From Saprospiraceae bacterium (GTDB taxonomy: Bacteria > Bacteroidota > Bacteroidia > Chitinophagales > Saprospiraceae), in assembly GCA_013361075.1 (NCBI GenBank), contig JABWAJ010000088.1, positions 1 through 13,970 of the forward strand: a stretch of DNA of 13,970 nt, written 5' to 3'. The notes below the pieces were generated by a model. That model was not told the DNA's origin, did no database searches, and saw nothing but the letters and a program-made list of their open reading frames with translations. Below are positions 1 to 5,904 of the stretch, piece by piece. Numbering within the stretch: position 1 is the first letter of the stretch; each line of letters begins with the position of its first letter. The position numbers and the translations under genes were made by a program.

Positions 1-1
1 T

Positions 2-283
2 GGCTTCATTGCCCAGGAACTGCAAACCTTGGTGCCGGAAGTCGTTTCAGACACCGAATGGAGCCGTGGTGAAAACAACAAAATGGTAAGCAAACCGGCT
101 GAAATCCTGGGCGTGTTCTATTCCGACCTCATCCCCGTACTCACCAAAGCCATCCAGGAACAACAAACCCAAATCGAAACCCTGCGCACCGAAAACGCTA
201 CCCTGCAGGCAAAAGTCTCCGAACTAGACGCCCTGCGCGCAGAAGTGGCTGAGATTAAGGCGATGTTGCTGGAGAAGAAGTAA
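2..283 (+). CDS. C-terminal end of a protein with an S74-like (endosialidase) chaperone domain, 5' truncated
   Basis: The reading frame is open from base 2 to the TAA ending at 283, so the window holds only the last 93 residues of a longer protein. The first visible residues, GFIAQELQTLVPEVV, match the conserved core of the intramolecular chaperone domain (peptidase S74 family). That domain ends phage tail fibres and many bacterial surface proteins, helps them trimerise and may be cleaved off afterwards. After it comes FYSDLIPVLTKAIQEQQTQI and a leucine/glutamate-rich heptad stretch ending in EKK, a typical C-terminal coiled coil. An ATG at base 29 exists but the homologous residues begin before it, so it is not the start. 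In Bacteroidota such domains usually close large repetitive secreted or surface proteins; the cargo part is outside the window and cannot be named. Confidence 0.8.
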   Translation, partial: GFIAQELQTLVPEVVSDTEWSRGENNKMVSKPAEILGVFYSDLIPVLTKAIQEQQTQIETLRTENATLQAKVSELDALRAEVAEIKAMLLEKK

Positions 284-289
284 GTTTTA

Positions 290-365
290 AGGGGCAAAGA
301 GCAAAGGGCAAATTGGCAAGTAGGGCAAACTTCGCCAACTTGCCTTTTGCCAACTTGCCAACTTA
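290..365. repeat. GCCAACTT word repeat with inverted arm (hairpin-forming)
   Basis: Just after the stop codon at 283 there is a purine-rich arm of GGCAAA/GGCAAG words (about 295-329), followed by three exact copies of GCCAACTT at 334-341, 349-356 and 357-364. The arms are complementary: GGCAAGT at 315-321 pairs with ACTTGCC at 338-344. The pairing extends outward, with a one-base offset, between GGCAA(A) near 307 and TTTTGCC at 345-351. It could act as a transcription barrier after the upstream gene, but no T-run follows the stem. The same GCCAACT word recurs eight times at 5714-5894. Confidence 0.6.
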
Positions 366-377
366 CCCTCCCCATAT

Positions 378-424
378 CCAAAAACAATCATATTTTTGGT
401 GGATCAAAACACTTAATCCACCAA
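378..424. promoter_or_regulatory. Two overlapping, mutually exclusive inverted repeats upstream of the sensor kinase
   Basis: A perfect 9-base inverted repeat, TTGGTGGAT (396-404) and ATCCACCAA (416-424), is separated by 11 bases, giving arms two helical turns apart. A second inverted repeat, CCAAAAA (378-384) and TTTTTGG (393-399), shares bases 396-399 with it. The middle arm can therefore pair with either the left or the right arm but not both. The element overlaps the candidate -7 box at 391-398 and ends 13 bases before the kinase start codon. Neither stem is followed by a T-run, so a simple terminator is unlikely. An operator for a dimeric regulator, or an RNA switch if transcription starts further upstream, would fit. 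Confidence 0.5.
391..398 (+). promoter_or_regulatory. Candidate Bacteroidota -7 box (TATTTTTG)
   Basis: TATTTTTG fits the TAnnTTTG -7 consensus of the Bacteroidota primary sigma factor exactly. It lies 39 bases before the ATG of the sensor kinase, so the leader would be about 30 bases. No TTTG or TTG is seen at the expected -33 spacing, so the assignment rests on one box in an AT-rich stretch. Confidence 0.4.
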
Positions 425-437
425 CCACGAAAACAAG

Positions 438-2798
438 ATGGACAAACCTCGCGCCCTGCTCACTGCATTCCTTTACATCGGGTTCTCCTTTGCCATCCAC
501 GCCCAAAGTGCCACACCCAACCAAATTCCCGAACTCGAACAAAAATTAGCGGCCACTACTAATCCTGCTGAAAAAGCGGCTTTGTGCAATGAACTAAGTT
601 ATGCCTGGCAGCGAAAAGACCTTGAGAAAGGGGTGCAATACGCCGAAGATGCGCGAACCTTAGCGGAGGCTGCAGGTGAAAAGCGGGAGCTGATGAAAGC
701 CCTCAATTTACTTGGCGATGCCGCCATTCGTCAAAGAAACCTGGAGCAGGCCGGTAAATATTATCAGGAGGCGCTTGAACTGGCGCAAAAGACTGAAAAC
801 GCAGAAATGGAAGGCCGCGCCCTGCACAACAAAGGCAAGCTGGCCCAAACAATGGGGCAACCGGAAGAAGCGCTGGTTTTTTACGAACAAGCCTACCAGA
901 TTCGGGAGCGCATCAACGACCAACAGGGGCTGTCCTCCACAACACAAAACCTGGGTGTGCTGTACACGGCGCGTGCCGATTATGAAAAATCCATTTTTTA
1001 CTACCAAAAAGCGCTCCAACTTAAAGAAGCCAGCGGCGATCGGGCCGGAGCAGCAACGGTGCAGGCAAATTTAGCCAATAACTACACCTTTCTGGGGCGT
1101 TTTTCCGACGCCGAACTGCTGTTGCGAGCGGCCATAGAAACGAATACTGCGTTGGACAATAAACGCGGATTGGCGCAAGCTTATATGAATCTGAGTACGG
1201 TACTCTCCAGACTTGGACAACAACAAGCCGCTATTGAAGCGCTAGTTATAGCTAAAACCTTGTTTTTGGCGCTGGATGACAAAGGCAATGTCATCGGGGT
1301 ACTGAACAACCTGGGACAAATTTATACCGAACAGGCCCAATACGCAAAAGCTCAGGAAGTGCTGCTGGAAGCGCTGAAAACGGTGGAAGGCGTTCCCGCA
1401 AACGGGGAGTTGATGTACCTGATCAACATGGGTCTTGGGCGCATTAAAGGCTATCAGTCTTTGTTTAAAGAAGAGTTGAGTTACTATGCCAAAGCCATCG
1501 CCTATGCGGGGAATGACCTCGAGCGGACAACGATGCTTCAGGCCATCGCTGCGGCTCAGATCGGCGACCTGCAATTTGAAAAAGGATTGGCTACTGCCCT
1601 GGAAGGTGCCGCTCTTGCGCGCGAAAAGGGCTTCCGGGATCGGGAGGCGGATTGCCTGAATCAGGCAGCCTCTGCTTTGCTGAATTTAAATCGCCTGAAG
1701 GAAGCTTTGAAGAATATTGATGCTGCAATAGCATTGGGCAAAAAAACAGGCTACCAGGTTTTTATTCCAGCTGCTTTGGTGACGCGCAGCCGCATTGTTT
1801 CCAAAATGAACGGAGACAAGGAAGCAATCCTTGCCAGCGCCATGGCTGCGCTGAAATCTGCTCAAAAATTAGAAAACCCGTTGGAAGAAGTCCACGCCTG
1901 GGAAGAATTATCGGAAGCTTACCGCAAACTGAACGAAACCGACAAAGCCCTCGAAGCCCTGAAAAAAGCGCAGTTGTTGCGCGACAGCATTTTTAGCAAA
2001 CAAGAAATCCGCACCTTAGCCGTCCAGGAAAAAGACTACGAGTTCGACAAAGAGCGCGCCGAACAGGAATTGGAACAGCAACGTGCAGCAGTGGCCGCAG
2101 AAGCTGCTTTGACCCGCCAGCGCCAGCAACGCAACGCCTGGATTATTGGTTTGTCGTTGCTGCTCTTCGGCGGCTTCGGCTATTTTCTCTACTGGCGCAA
2201 CCGCCAGCAAACCCGCGCCCAACTCCGGGAAGCTGAAACCCGACAGCGCATCGCCCGCGACCTCCACGACGATGTGGGCAGCACCCTCAGCAGCATCAGC
2301 ATCCTGTCGGCAGCCAGTGGCCAAACTTCGCTGGGCGAAAAAGCGCGCCAGGCCATGGAAAGTATGGACGATGTGGTTTGGTCAGTTAACCCCGCCAACG
2401 ATTCGATGGAAAATGTGCTCCAGCGCATGAAAGAATTTTCGGTGGAACTCTTCGAATCCCAGGGCATTGCCCTGCATTTTCAGGCCGACGAAGCGGTGAA
2501 AACCCTGAACCTGCCCATGGAACAACGCAAAGACTTCTACCTGCTGTTCAAAGAAGCGGCCAACAACGCGGCGAAATACAGCGGCGCATCGGAAGTGTGG
2601 GTTTTGGTGCAAAGCGACAACGGCGGCCTGCGTTTGGAAGTGCGCGACAACGGGCGGGGCTTCGATCCGGCGACCGTGAAACAGGGCAACGGGTTGTGGA
2701 ACATGCAACGCCGGGCGGAACGGATGGGCGGGCAGCTGGCGCTGGAGAGCAGGGTAGGGGAAGGAACCCGGATGTTGTTGGCTTTGGTTATGAAATAA
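438..2798 (+). CDS. TPR-repeat sensor histidine kinase
   Basis: This 786-residue protein is a membrane-anchored two-component sensor. Residues 1-22 form a signal peptide (a basic start, then a hydrophobic run to about A22). Residues about 45-515 are a run of roughly ten tetratricopeptide-type helical hairpins with a 40-residue rhythm, expected to lie in the periplasm and bind a peptide or protein partner. A charged coiled coil (about 520-562) precedes one membrane helix (about 565-586). The cytoplasmic kinase follows: the H-box RIARDLHDDVGSTLSS has its phospho-acceptor at H610, and DDVVWSVNPANDSMEN is the second helix of the dimerisation domain, as in the HisKA_3-like group. The HATPase domain has an N-box with E706 and N709/N710, DNGRGFD beginning at D737, and GNGLWNMQRRAERMGG. 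All catalytic boxes look intact. Kinases of this group usually signal to LuxR- or LytTR-type regulators, but none is encoded in this window. The ATG at 438 is favoured because it directly precedes the signal peptide. Confidence 0.9.
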   Translation: MDKPRALLTAFLYIGFSFAIHAQSATPNQIPELEQKLAATTNPAEKAALCNELSYAWQRKDLEKGVQYAEDARTLAEAAGEKRELMKALNLLGDAAIRQRNLEQAGKYYQEALELAQKTENAEMEGRALHNKGKLAQTMGQPEEALVFYEQAYQIRERINDQQGLSSTTQNLGVLYTARADYEKSIFYYQKALQLKEASGDRAGAATVQANLANNYTFLGRFSDAELLLRAAIETNTALDNKRGLAQAYMNLSTVLSRLGQQQAAIEALVIAKTLFLALDDKGNVIGVLNNLGQIYTEQAQYAKAQEVLLEALKTVEGVPANGELMYLINMGLGRIKGYQSLFKEELSYYAKAIAYAGNDLERTTMLQAIAAAQIGDLQFEKGLATALEGAALAREKGFRDREADCLNQAASALLNLNRLKEALKNIDAAIALGKKTGYQVFIPAALVTRSRIVSKMNGDKEAILASAMAALKSAQKLENPLEEVHAWEELSEAYRKLNETDKALEALKKAQLLRDSIFSKQEIRTLAVQEKDYEFDKERAEQELEQQRAAVAAEAALTRQRQQRNAWIIGLSLLLFGGFGYFLYWRNRQQTRAQLREAETRQRIARDLHDDVGSTLSSISILSAASGQTSLGEKARQAMESMDDVVWSVNPANDSMENVLQRMKEFSVELFESQGIALHFQADEAVKTLNLPMEQRKDFYLLFKEAANNAAKYSGASEVWVLVQSDNGGLRLEVRDNGRGFDPATVKQGNGLWNMQRRAERMGGQLALESRVGEGTRMLLALVMK

Positions 2799-2800
2799 AC

Positions 2801-3994
2801 TTATTTGACACAATCCTTGCAAGACAACAACTCATAATGTCCTTCCCGGAAAGGCCTTCGGTAAGTCACCAGCATGATTTCTTCCGGTTTTATATCCGGT
2901 TTGCAAAAATGGCGGCCAAAGGCCCTGAATACGCGGCCTCCGGGATAAACCGGCACGTGCAGCTCTTTGTACGCCCAGTCGGTCATATCAATCACTTTGC
3001 CTTCTTCGATCAGATTGCCTTCCACGTAGTAAGCCGAAAGCCGCGAATCTGCTTGTTGCAGCGCCTTGCCCCGCAATCCGACAAACATGTGCGAAATGCG
3101 TTCTGAGTAAAGGTTAAAGGAAAGATAGGCATCCCATTTGTCAACCAGATTCAGCGCCGGCATCAACCAAACCAGAACAGCAAGAGCGGGGGTCGCCAAT
3201 TTTAGTCCCGGGTGTTCACCAGGCCACACAAGGAGCCGGTTTTTCTGCCCGTAGCAACTGAGCAGCACCAGACCAATCATGGCCACATTCCAGGGAATAA
3301 CCACATAATTGCTGTTGCCGCCAAGGGGGCTTAGCCAGGCAATGATCAGCAAATGCGTTGCGATGCCCCCGAATACCGCCAGATTTCTGGTTTTGGGGAA
3401 CACCAGCCCCAACCCAACCAGAAGCTCAATTACCGCGGCGCTGTAACCCCACTCCGGGTTTTCCAGCAGCCAGTGACCTTCGGGTACCCGAAACAGGCTT
3501 TTGAGCAGATAAGGGTGAACAATCTCGATGAAAGACGCGGTAAACTTGTGCAAACCACTCCAGCAATAAATCCCGATCAACAACACTTGTACATAATTGA
3601 GGAGCACCGGGCTGTATTGGGCTCTGTTTTTTTCTGTTTGTAAATCAGTCAGGGCAAACGGGATCAAAACCAAAAAATAGATAAAAACCCAGGGTTGCAG
3701 CCGCATCTGATCAAAAAAGACTAAAAGGGCAACCATACCCAGCAAAATCATCGTAAACAGCGGTTTCAACCGGAGCAGGTTGAGCAGCAGTGCCACCAGC
3801 AGCAACCCCACCAGTGCATAATCAACGGGTGCAGGGAGCGGAGAAAGCCCCGGGATCATCGGCGCAAGAGGAAACAGTCGCTGGCCATGCCAAAGCGGTA
3901 AAGAAAGCAGGATTCCAATGATGAAAAGGGAACAGACGATTTTTTGAATCAGCGAGATCCGCTGCCAGGCGCTGAGGGTAGATATGGTTAGCAT
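2801..3994 (-). CDS. Polytopic HTTM/DoxX-like integral membrane protein
   Basis: This 397-residue protein has about nine hydrophobic segments, near residues 17-35, 58-74, 78-94, 101-116, 130-147, 184-199, 205-221, 229-247 and 266-284, then a soluble tail of about 110 residues. The fifth segment runs into YCWSGLHKF, and a later ELLVGLGLVFP segment resembles the cores of DoxX-like and HTTM (vitamin K-dependent carboxylase-like) membrane proteins. That kinship is a judgement from pattern, not a proven assignment, and no catalytic function is claimed. The tail contains a YPGGRVFRAFGRHFCKP stretch and ends in CKDC (C392, C395), a possible redox or metal-binding pair. Its stop codon lies 2 bases from that of the convergent sensor kinase. 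The nearest gene upstream on its strand is the Uma2-like gene, 78 bases away, so co-transcription is possible. Confidence 0.6.
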   Translation of the reverse strand: MLTISTLSAWQRISLIQKIVCSLFIIGILLSLPLWHGQRLFPLAPMIPGLSPLPAPVDYALVGLLLVALLLNLLRLKPLFTMILLGMVALLVFFDQMRLQPWVFIYFLVLIPFALTDLQTEKNRAQYSPVLLNYVQVLLIGIYCWSGLHKFTASFIEIVHPYLLKSLFRVPEGHWLLENPEWGYSAAVIELLVGLGLVFPKTRNLAVFGGIATHLLIIAWLSPLGGNSNYVVIPWNVAMIGLVLLSCYGQKNRLLVWPGEHPGLKLATPALAVLVWLMPALNLVDKWDAYLSFNLYSERISHMFVGLRGKALQQADSRLSAYYVEGNLIEEGKVIDMTDWAYKELHVPVYPGGRVFRAFGRHFCKPDIKPEEIMLVTYRRPFREGHYELLSCKDCVK

Positions 3995-4002
3995 GAGTGC
4001 CG

Positions 4003-4020
4003 TTTTAGCAAGGGCTAAAA
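4003..4020 (-). promoter_or_regulatory. Small hairpin directly before the HTTM-like gene
   Basis: TTTTAGC (4003-4009) and GCTAAAA (4014-4020) form a perfect 7-base stem with a 4-base loop. It sits 8 bases upstream of the minus-strand ATG at 3994, over the ribosome-binding region. It may damp translation or be a weak terminator for the upstream Uma2-like gene. On the minus strand the stem ends in AAAA rather than U's, so termination is the weaker reading. Confidence 0.35.
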
Positions 4021-4049
4021 TTGGCGAATTATGTCGAAGGGGACAATCA

Positions 4050-4070
4050 TTTCAACAGATTTTCAACAGA
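4050..4070. repeat. 10-base direct repeat TTTCAACAGA, two copies
   Basis: TTTCAACAGA occurs at 4050-4059 and 4061-4070, a period of 11 bases (about one helical turn), just after the stop of the Uma2-like gene and upstream of the HTTM-like gene. It could be a binding site for a regulator or chance; there is no further evidence. Confidence 0.35.
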
Positions 4071-4072
4071 CA

Positions 4073-4627
4073 TCAGGGCATAACTTCTGCAACCGGCAGT
4101 TTCAGGTCGAAGTATTGTGCTTCCGCTACATCGCCGGGGTACAGTAATGCCCTGTATTTGTAGGCTTTACCGACAGGCTCCCAATAAGCTTCAATGCTTT
4201 GCTCTTTCAAATCAATGAGCCAGAACTCAGGCACGCCACTTTCTGCGTAAAGCACCGATTTGATGTCACGGTCATAAGCAAGGGTACTGTCTGCTATTTC
4301 AATAATTAGCAGAGAGTCGGTAGCACGGGGTGTCTTGCCACCATAAAAATCAGCACGATACTTTAGAATGGCAATGTCAGGTTCGGGCTCGGAGTTTTCA
4401 TTAGTAATAATTGGATTTTGCACGCTGACAATTGCATTGTCACCAAGTGCCAAAGTCAACAATTTATTTAATCGGTTTATAATCGTAATGTGTTTTCCAC
4501 CAATTGGACTCATTTCAATAATTTCTCCGTTAATCAATTCAATCCCCCGGTCCGGCAGGATGCCAACCTCGGCCATTTTGTGGTAATCGGATACCGTTAA
4601 CAGTCTTTTTGAAACCTGGAAAGTCAT
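4073..4627 (-). CDS. Uma2 family (DUF820) PD-(D/E)xK nuclease-like protein
   Basis: At 184 residues this has the usual Uma2-family length and motif order: GIELINGEIIEMSP (E30), EPEPDIAI (D84), LLIIEIADST (E110), and the segment DRDIKSVLYAESGVPEFWLID, which carries K123. E30, D84, E110 and K123 are the probable metal-binding and catalytic set of a restriction-endonuclease-like fold, although the substrate of the family is not established. These genes are often present in many copies in Cyanobacteria and some Bacteroidota and are commonly solitary. The gene and its flanks look poorer in G+C than the genes around it (one 60-base stretch at 4441-4500 has 20 G+C), which would fit acquisition by transfer. 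A TATCTTTG box lies 17 bases upstream. It is transcribed away from the oxidoreductase gene. Confidence 0.85.
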   Translation of the reverse strand: MTFQVSKRLLTVSDYHKMAEVGILPDRGIELINGEIIEMSPIGGKHITIINRLNKLLTLALGDNAIVSVQNPIITNENSEPEPDIAILKYRADFYGGKTPRATDSLLIIEIADSTLAYDRDIKSVLYAESGVPEFWLIDLKEQSIEAYWEPVGKAYKYRALLYPGDVAEAQYFDLKLPVAEVMP

Positions 4628-4643
4628 GCCCGGTCATTTTTTA

Positions 4644-4651
4644 CAAAGATA
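4644..4651 (-). promoter_or_regulatory. Candidate -7 box (TATCTTTG) for the Uma2-like gene
   Basis: Read on the minus strand, bases 4651 to 4644 are TATCTTTG, an exact TAnnTTTG match. The box ends 16 bases before the ATG at 4627, so the leader would be about 10 bases. A clear -33 TTTG is not visible. Confidence 0.45.
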
Positions 4652-4689
4652 GGGGCGAAATCAATAACTTGCAGCGTTAAAAAAAAAGC

Positions 4690-5679
4690 ATGGCCAAAAC
4701 GACCAACTGGGGCATCATTGGGCTGGGAAAAATAGCCCATAAATTTGCTCAGGACCTGACTAAGGTGAAAAACGCACACCTGCTGGCAGTAGCCTCGTCC
4801 TCTTCGGGCCGCGCCCAGGAATTTGCAAATGCTTATGGAGCTCCCCACGCTTATGGCAGCTATGAAGGCATTCTGGATTGCCCCGATCTGGATGTGGTGT
4901 ACGTTGCAACGCCACACAATTTGCACCACAGCAATACCCTGCTTTGTTTGCAAAAAGGCATTGCCGTGCTTTGCGAAAAGCCTTTTGCCATCCATGCCGG
5001 CCATGCTGCGGAAATGATCGCCATGGCCAGGGCACAGGATACCTTCCTCATGGAAGCCCTTTGGACGCGCTTCCTGCCGGTGACAGAAAAGACTTTGGAG
5101 TTGATTGCTTCGGGCGCAATTGGCGAGGTCCTTTCCATCAAAGCTGATTTTGGGTTCAAAGCCGATTTCGAACCCCGGAGCCGGCTGTACGACCCACATC
5201 TGGGCGGCGGGGCTTTGCTCGATATCGGCATTTACCCTGCCTTTTTGGCTCAGTTGCTGCTGGGCAAGCCTTCTGTGATCAAAGCTCTGGCCCATATCGG
5301 CCCAACTGGTGTGGATGAAGAAACGGGGGTTGTGCTGCAATACGATAGTGGCCAAATGGCCCACCTGCATGCCAGCATCCGGTCCAAAACCAAAACGGAA
5401 GCGTTCATTTACGGCGAACACGGCACCATCCACATCCACACCCGCTGGCACGAATCTACCGGGTTGACTTTGTTGAAACCAGACCTTCGGCCTCAGGATT
5501 TTTCCTTCCCCATGCAGGGACGCGGCTACCACTATGAAGCACAAGAAGTCATTCACTGCTTAGAGGCAGGCCTCAAAGAAAGTCCGCGGTGGCCACTTGC
5601 CTCCACCCAGGCGCTGATGGAATTGCTTGACGCCATTCGACGGGAAGCAGGGATTGTGTATGCAGAAGATGGGGTTTAA
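4690..5679 (+). CDS. Gfo/Idh/MocA family NAD(P)-dependent oxidoreductase
   Basis: This 329-residue protein is expected to be a cytoplasmic dehydrogenase of the glucose-fructose oxidoreductase/inositol dehydrogenase/MocA family. The N-terminal Rossmann fold begins WGIIGLGKIA, with the dinucleotide GxGxxA at residues 11-16. VYVATPHNLHH and the family signature CEKPFA (EKP at 96-98) follow. The second domain holds GGGALLDIGIYP, whose D178 and Y182 match the substrate-binding and catalytic region. MEALWTRFLP before it and the overall length resemble the dimeric dihydrodiol dehydrogenase branch, so the substrate could be a diol or a sugar; it cannot be fixed from sequence alone. The ATG follows a poly-A leader typical of the phylum. 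It is divergent from the Uma2-like gene with 62 bases between starts. A repeat-filled 225-base gap follows, so co-transcription with the glycosyltransferase downstream is uncertain. Confidence 0.9.
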   Translation: MAKTTNWGIIGLGKIAHKFAQDLTKVKNAHLLAVASSSSGRAQEFANAYGAPHAYGSYEGILDCPDLDVVYVATPHNLHHSNTLLCLQKGIAVLCEKPFAIHAGHAAEMIAMARAQDTFLMEALWTRFLPVTEKTLELIASGAIGEVLSIKADFGFKADFEPRSRLYDPHLGGGALLDIGIYPAFLAQLLLGKPSVIKALAHIGPTGVDEETGVVLQYDSGQMAHLHASIRSKTKTEAFIYGEHGTIHIHTRWHESTGLTLLKPDLRPQDFSFPMQGRGYHYEAQEVIHCLEAGLKESPRWPLASTQALMELLDAIRREAGIVYAEDGV

Positions 5680-5698
5680 GTCAGGTACGATACCCTCT

Positions 5699-5894
5699 GT
5701 CCCCTGAAAAACTGCCAACTGAATCATTAAAACACCGAACATCATGCAATACGAAGCACCCCTGCCAACTGCCAACTGAAAAACTGCCAACTGAAAAACT
5801 GTCCCCTGAAAAACTGCCAACTGAATCATTAAAACACCGAACATCGTGCAATACGAAACACCCCTGCCAACTGCCAACTGAAAAACTGCCAACT
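5699..5894. repeat. 102-base tandem duplication built of GCCAACT words
   Basis: Bases 5699-5800 are repeated at 5801-5894 with two substitutions (A to G at 5846 and G to A at 5857 in the second copy). The second copy stops 8 bases short of a full unit and runs into the leader of the glycosyltransferase gene. Each unit contains GTCCCCTG, AAAAACT and GCCAACT words, with GCCAACT present eight times in all. Each also has a 31-base core that looks like a gene start (an A-rich leader then ATGCAATACGAA at 5744, GTG at 5846), which stops after 11 codons. There is no inverted arm here. The period is a multiple of three, which keeps a spurious minus-strand frame open through the array. Confidence 0.85.
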
Positions 5895-5904
5895 ATTTTA
5901 AATC

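Noticed and set aside
396..424. Terminator for the first gene
   Set aside because: The 9-base stem has no T-run on either strand and overlaps a promoter box, so a regulatory site is more likely.
313..562. Short plus-strand frames (78 and 71 codons) before the sensor kinase
   Set aside because: They read through the GCCAACTT repeat and overlap the kinase start in another frame; no domain or leader supports them.
2799..2800. Significance of the 2-base gap between convergent stop codons
   Set aside because: It means transcripts must overlap or end inside the neighbouring gene, but tight convergent ends are common and no special structure is visible.
4624..5556. A 310-codon minus-strand frame opposite the oxidoreductase
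   Set aside because: The plus strand has clear family motifs (GxGxxA, EKP, D-x-G-x-Y) over the same bases; the antisense frame shows no recognisable domain.
5560..5892. A 110-codon minus-strand frame with a repeated QLAVFQLAVGRG-type peptide
   Set aside because: It is produced by the 102-base (34-codon) tandem duplication and then runs antisense into the oxidoreductase gene. The peptide is low complexity and has no domain.
5699..5894. CRISPR array
   Set aside because: The two long units are nearly identical throughout, with no unique spacers, and no cas genes are present.
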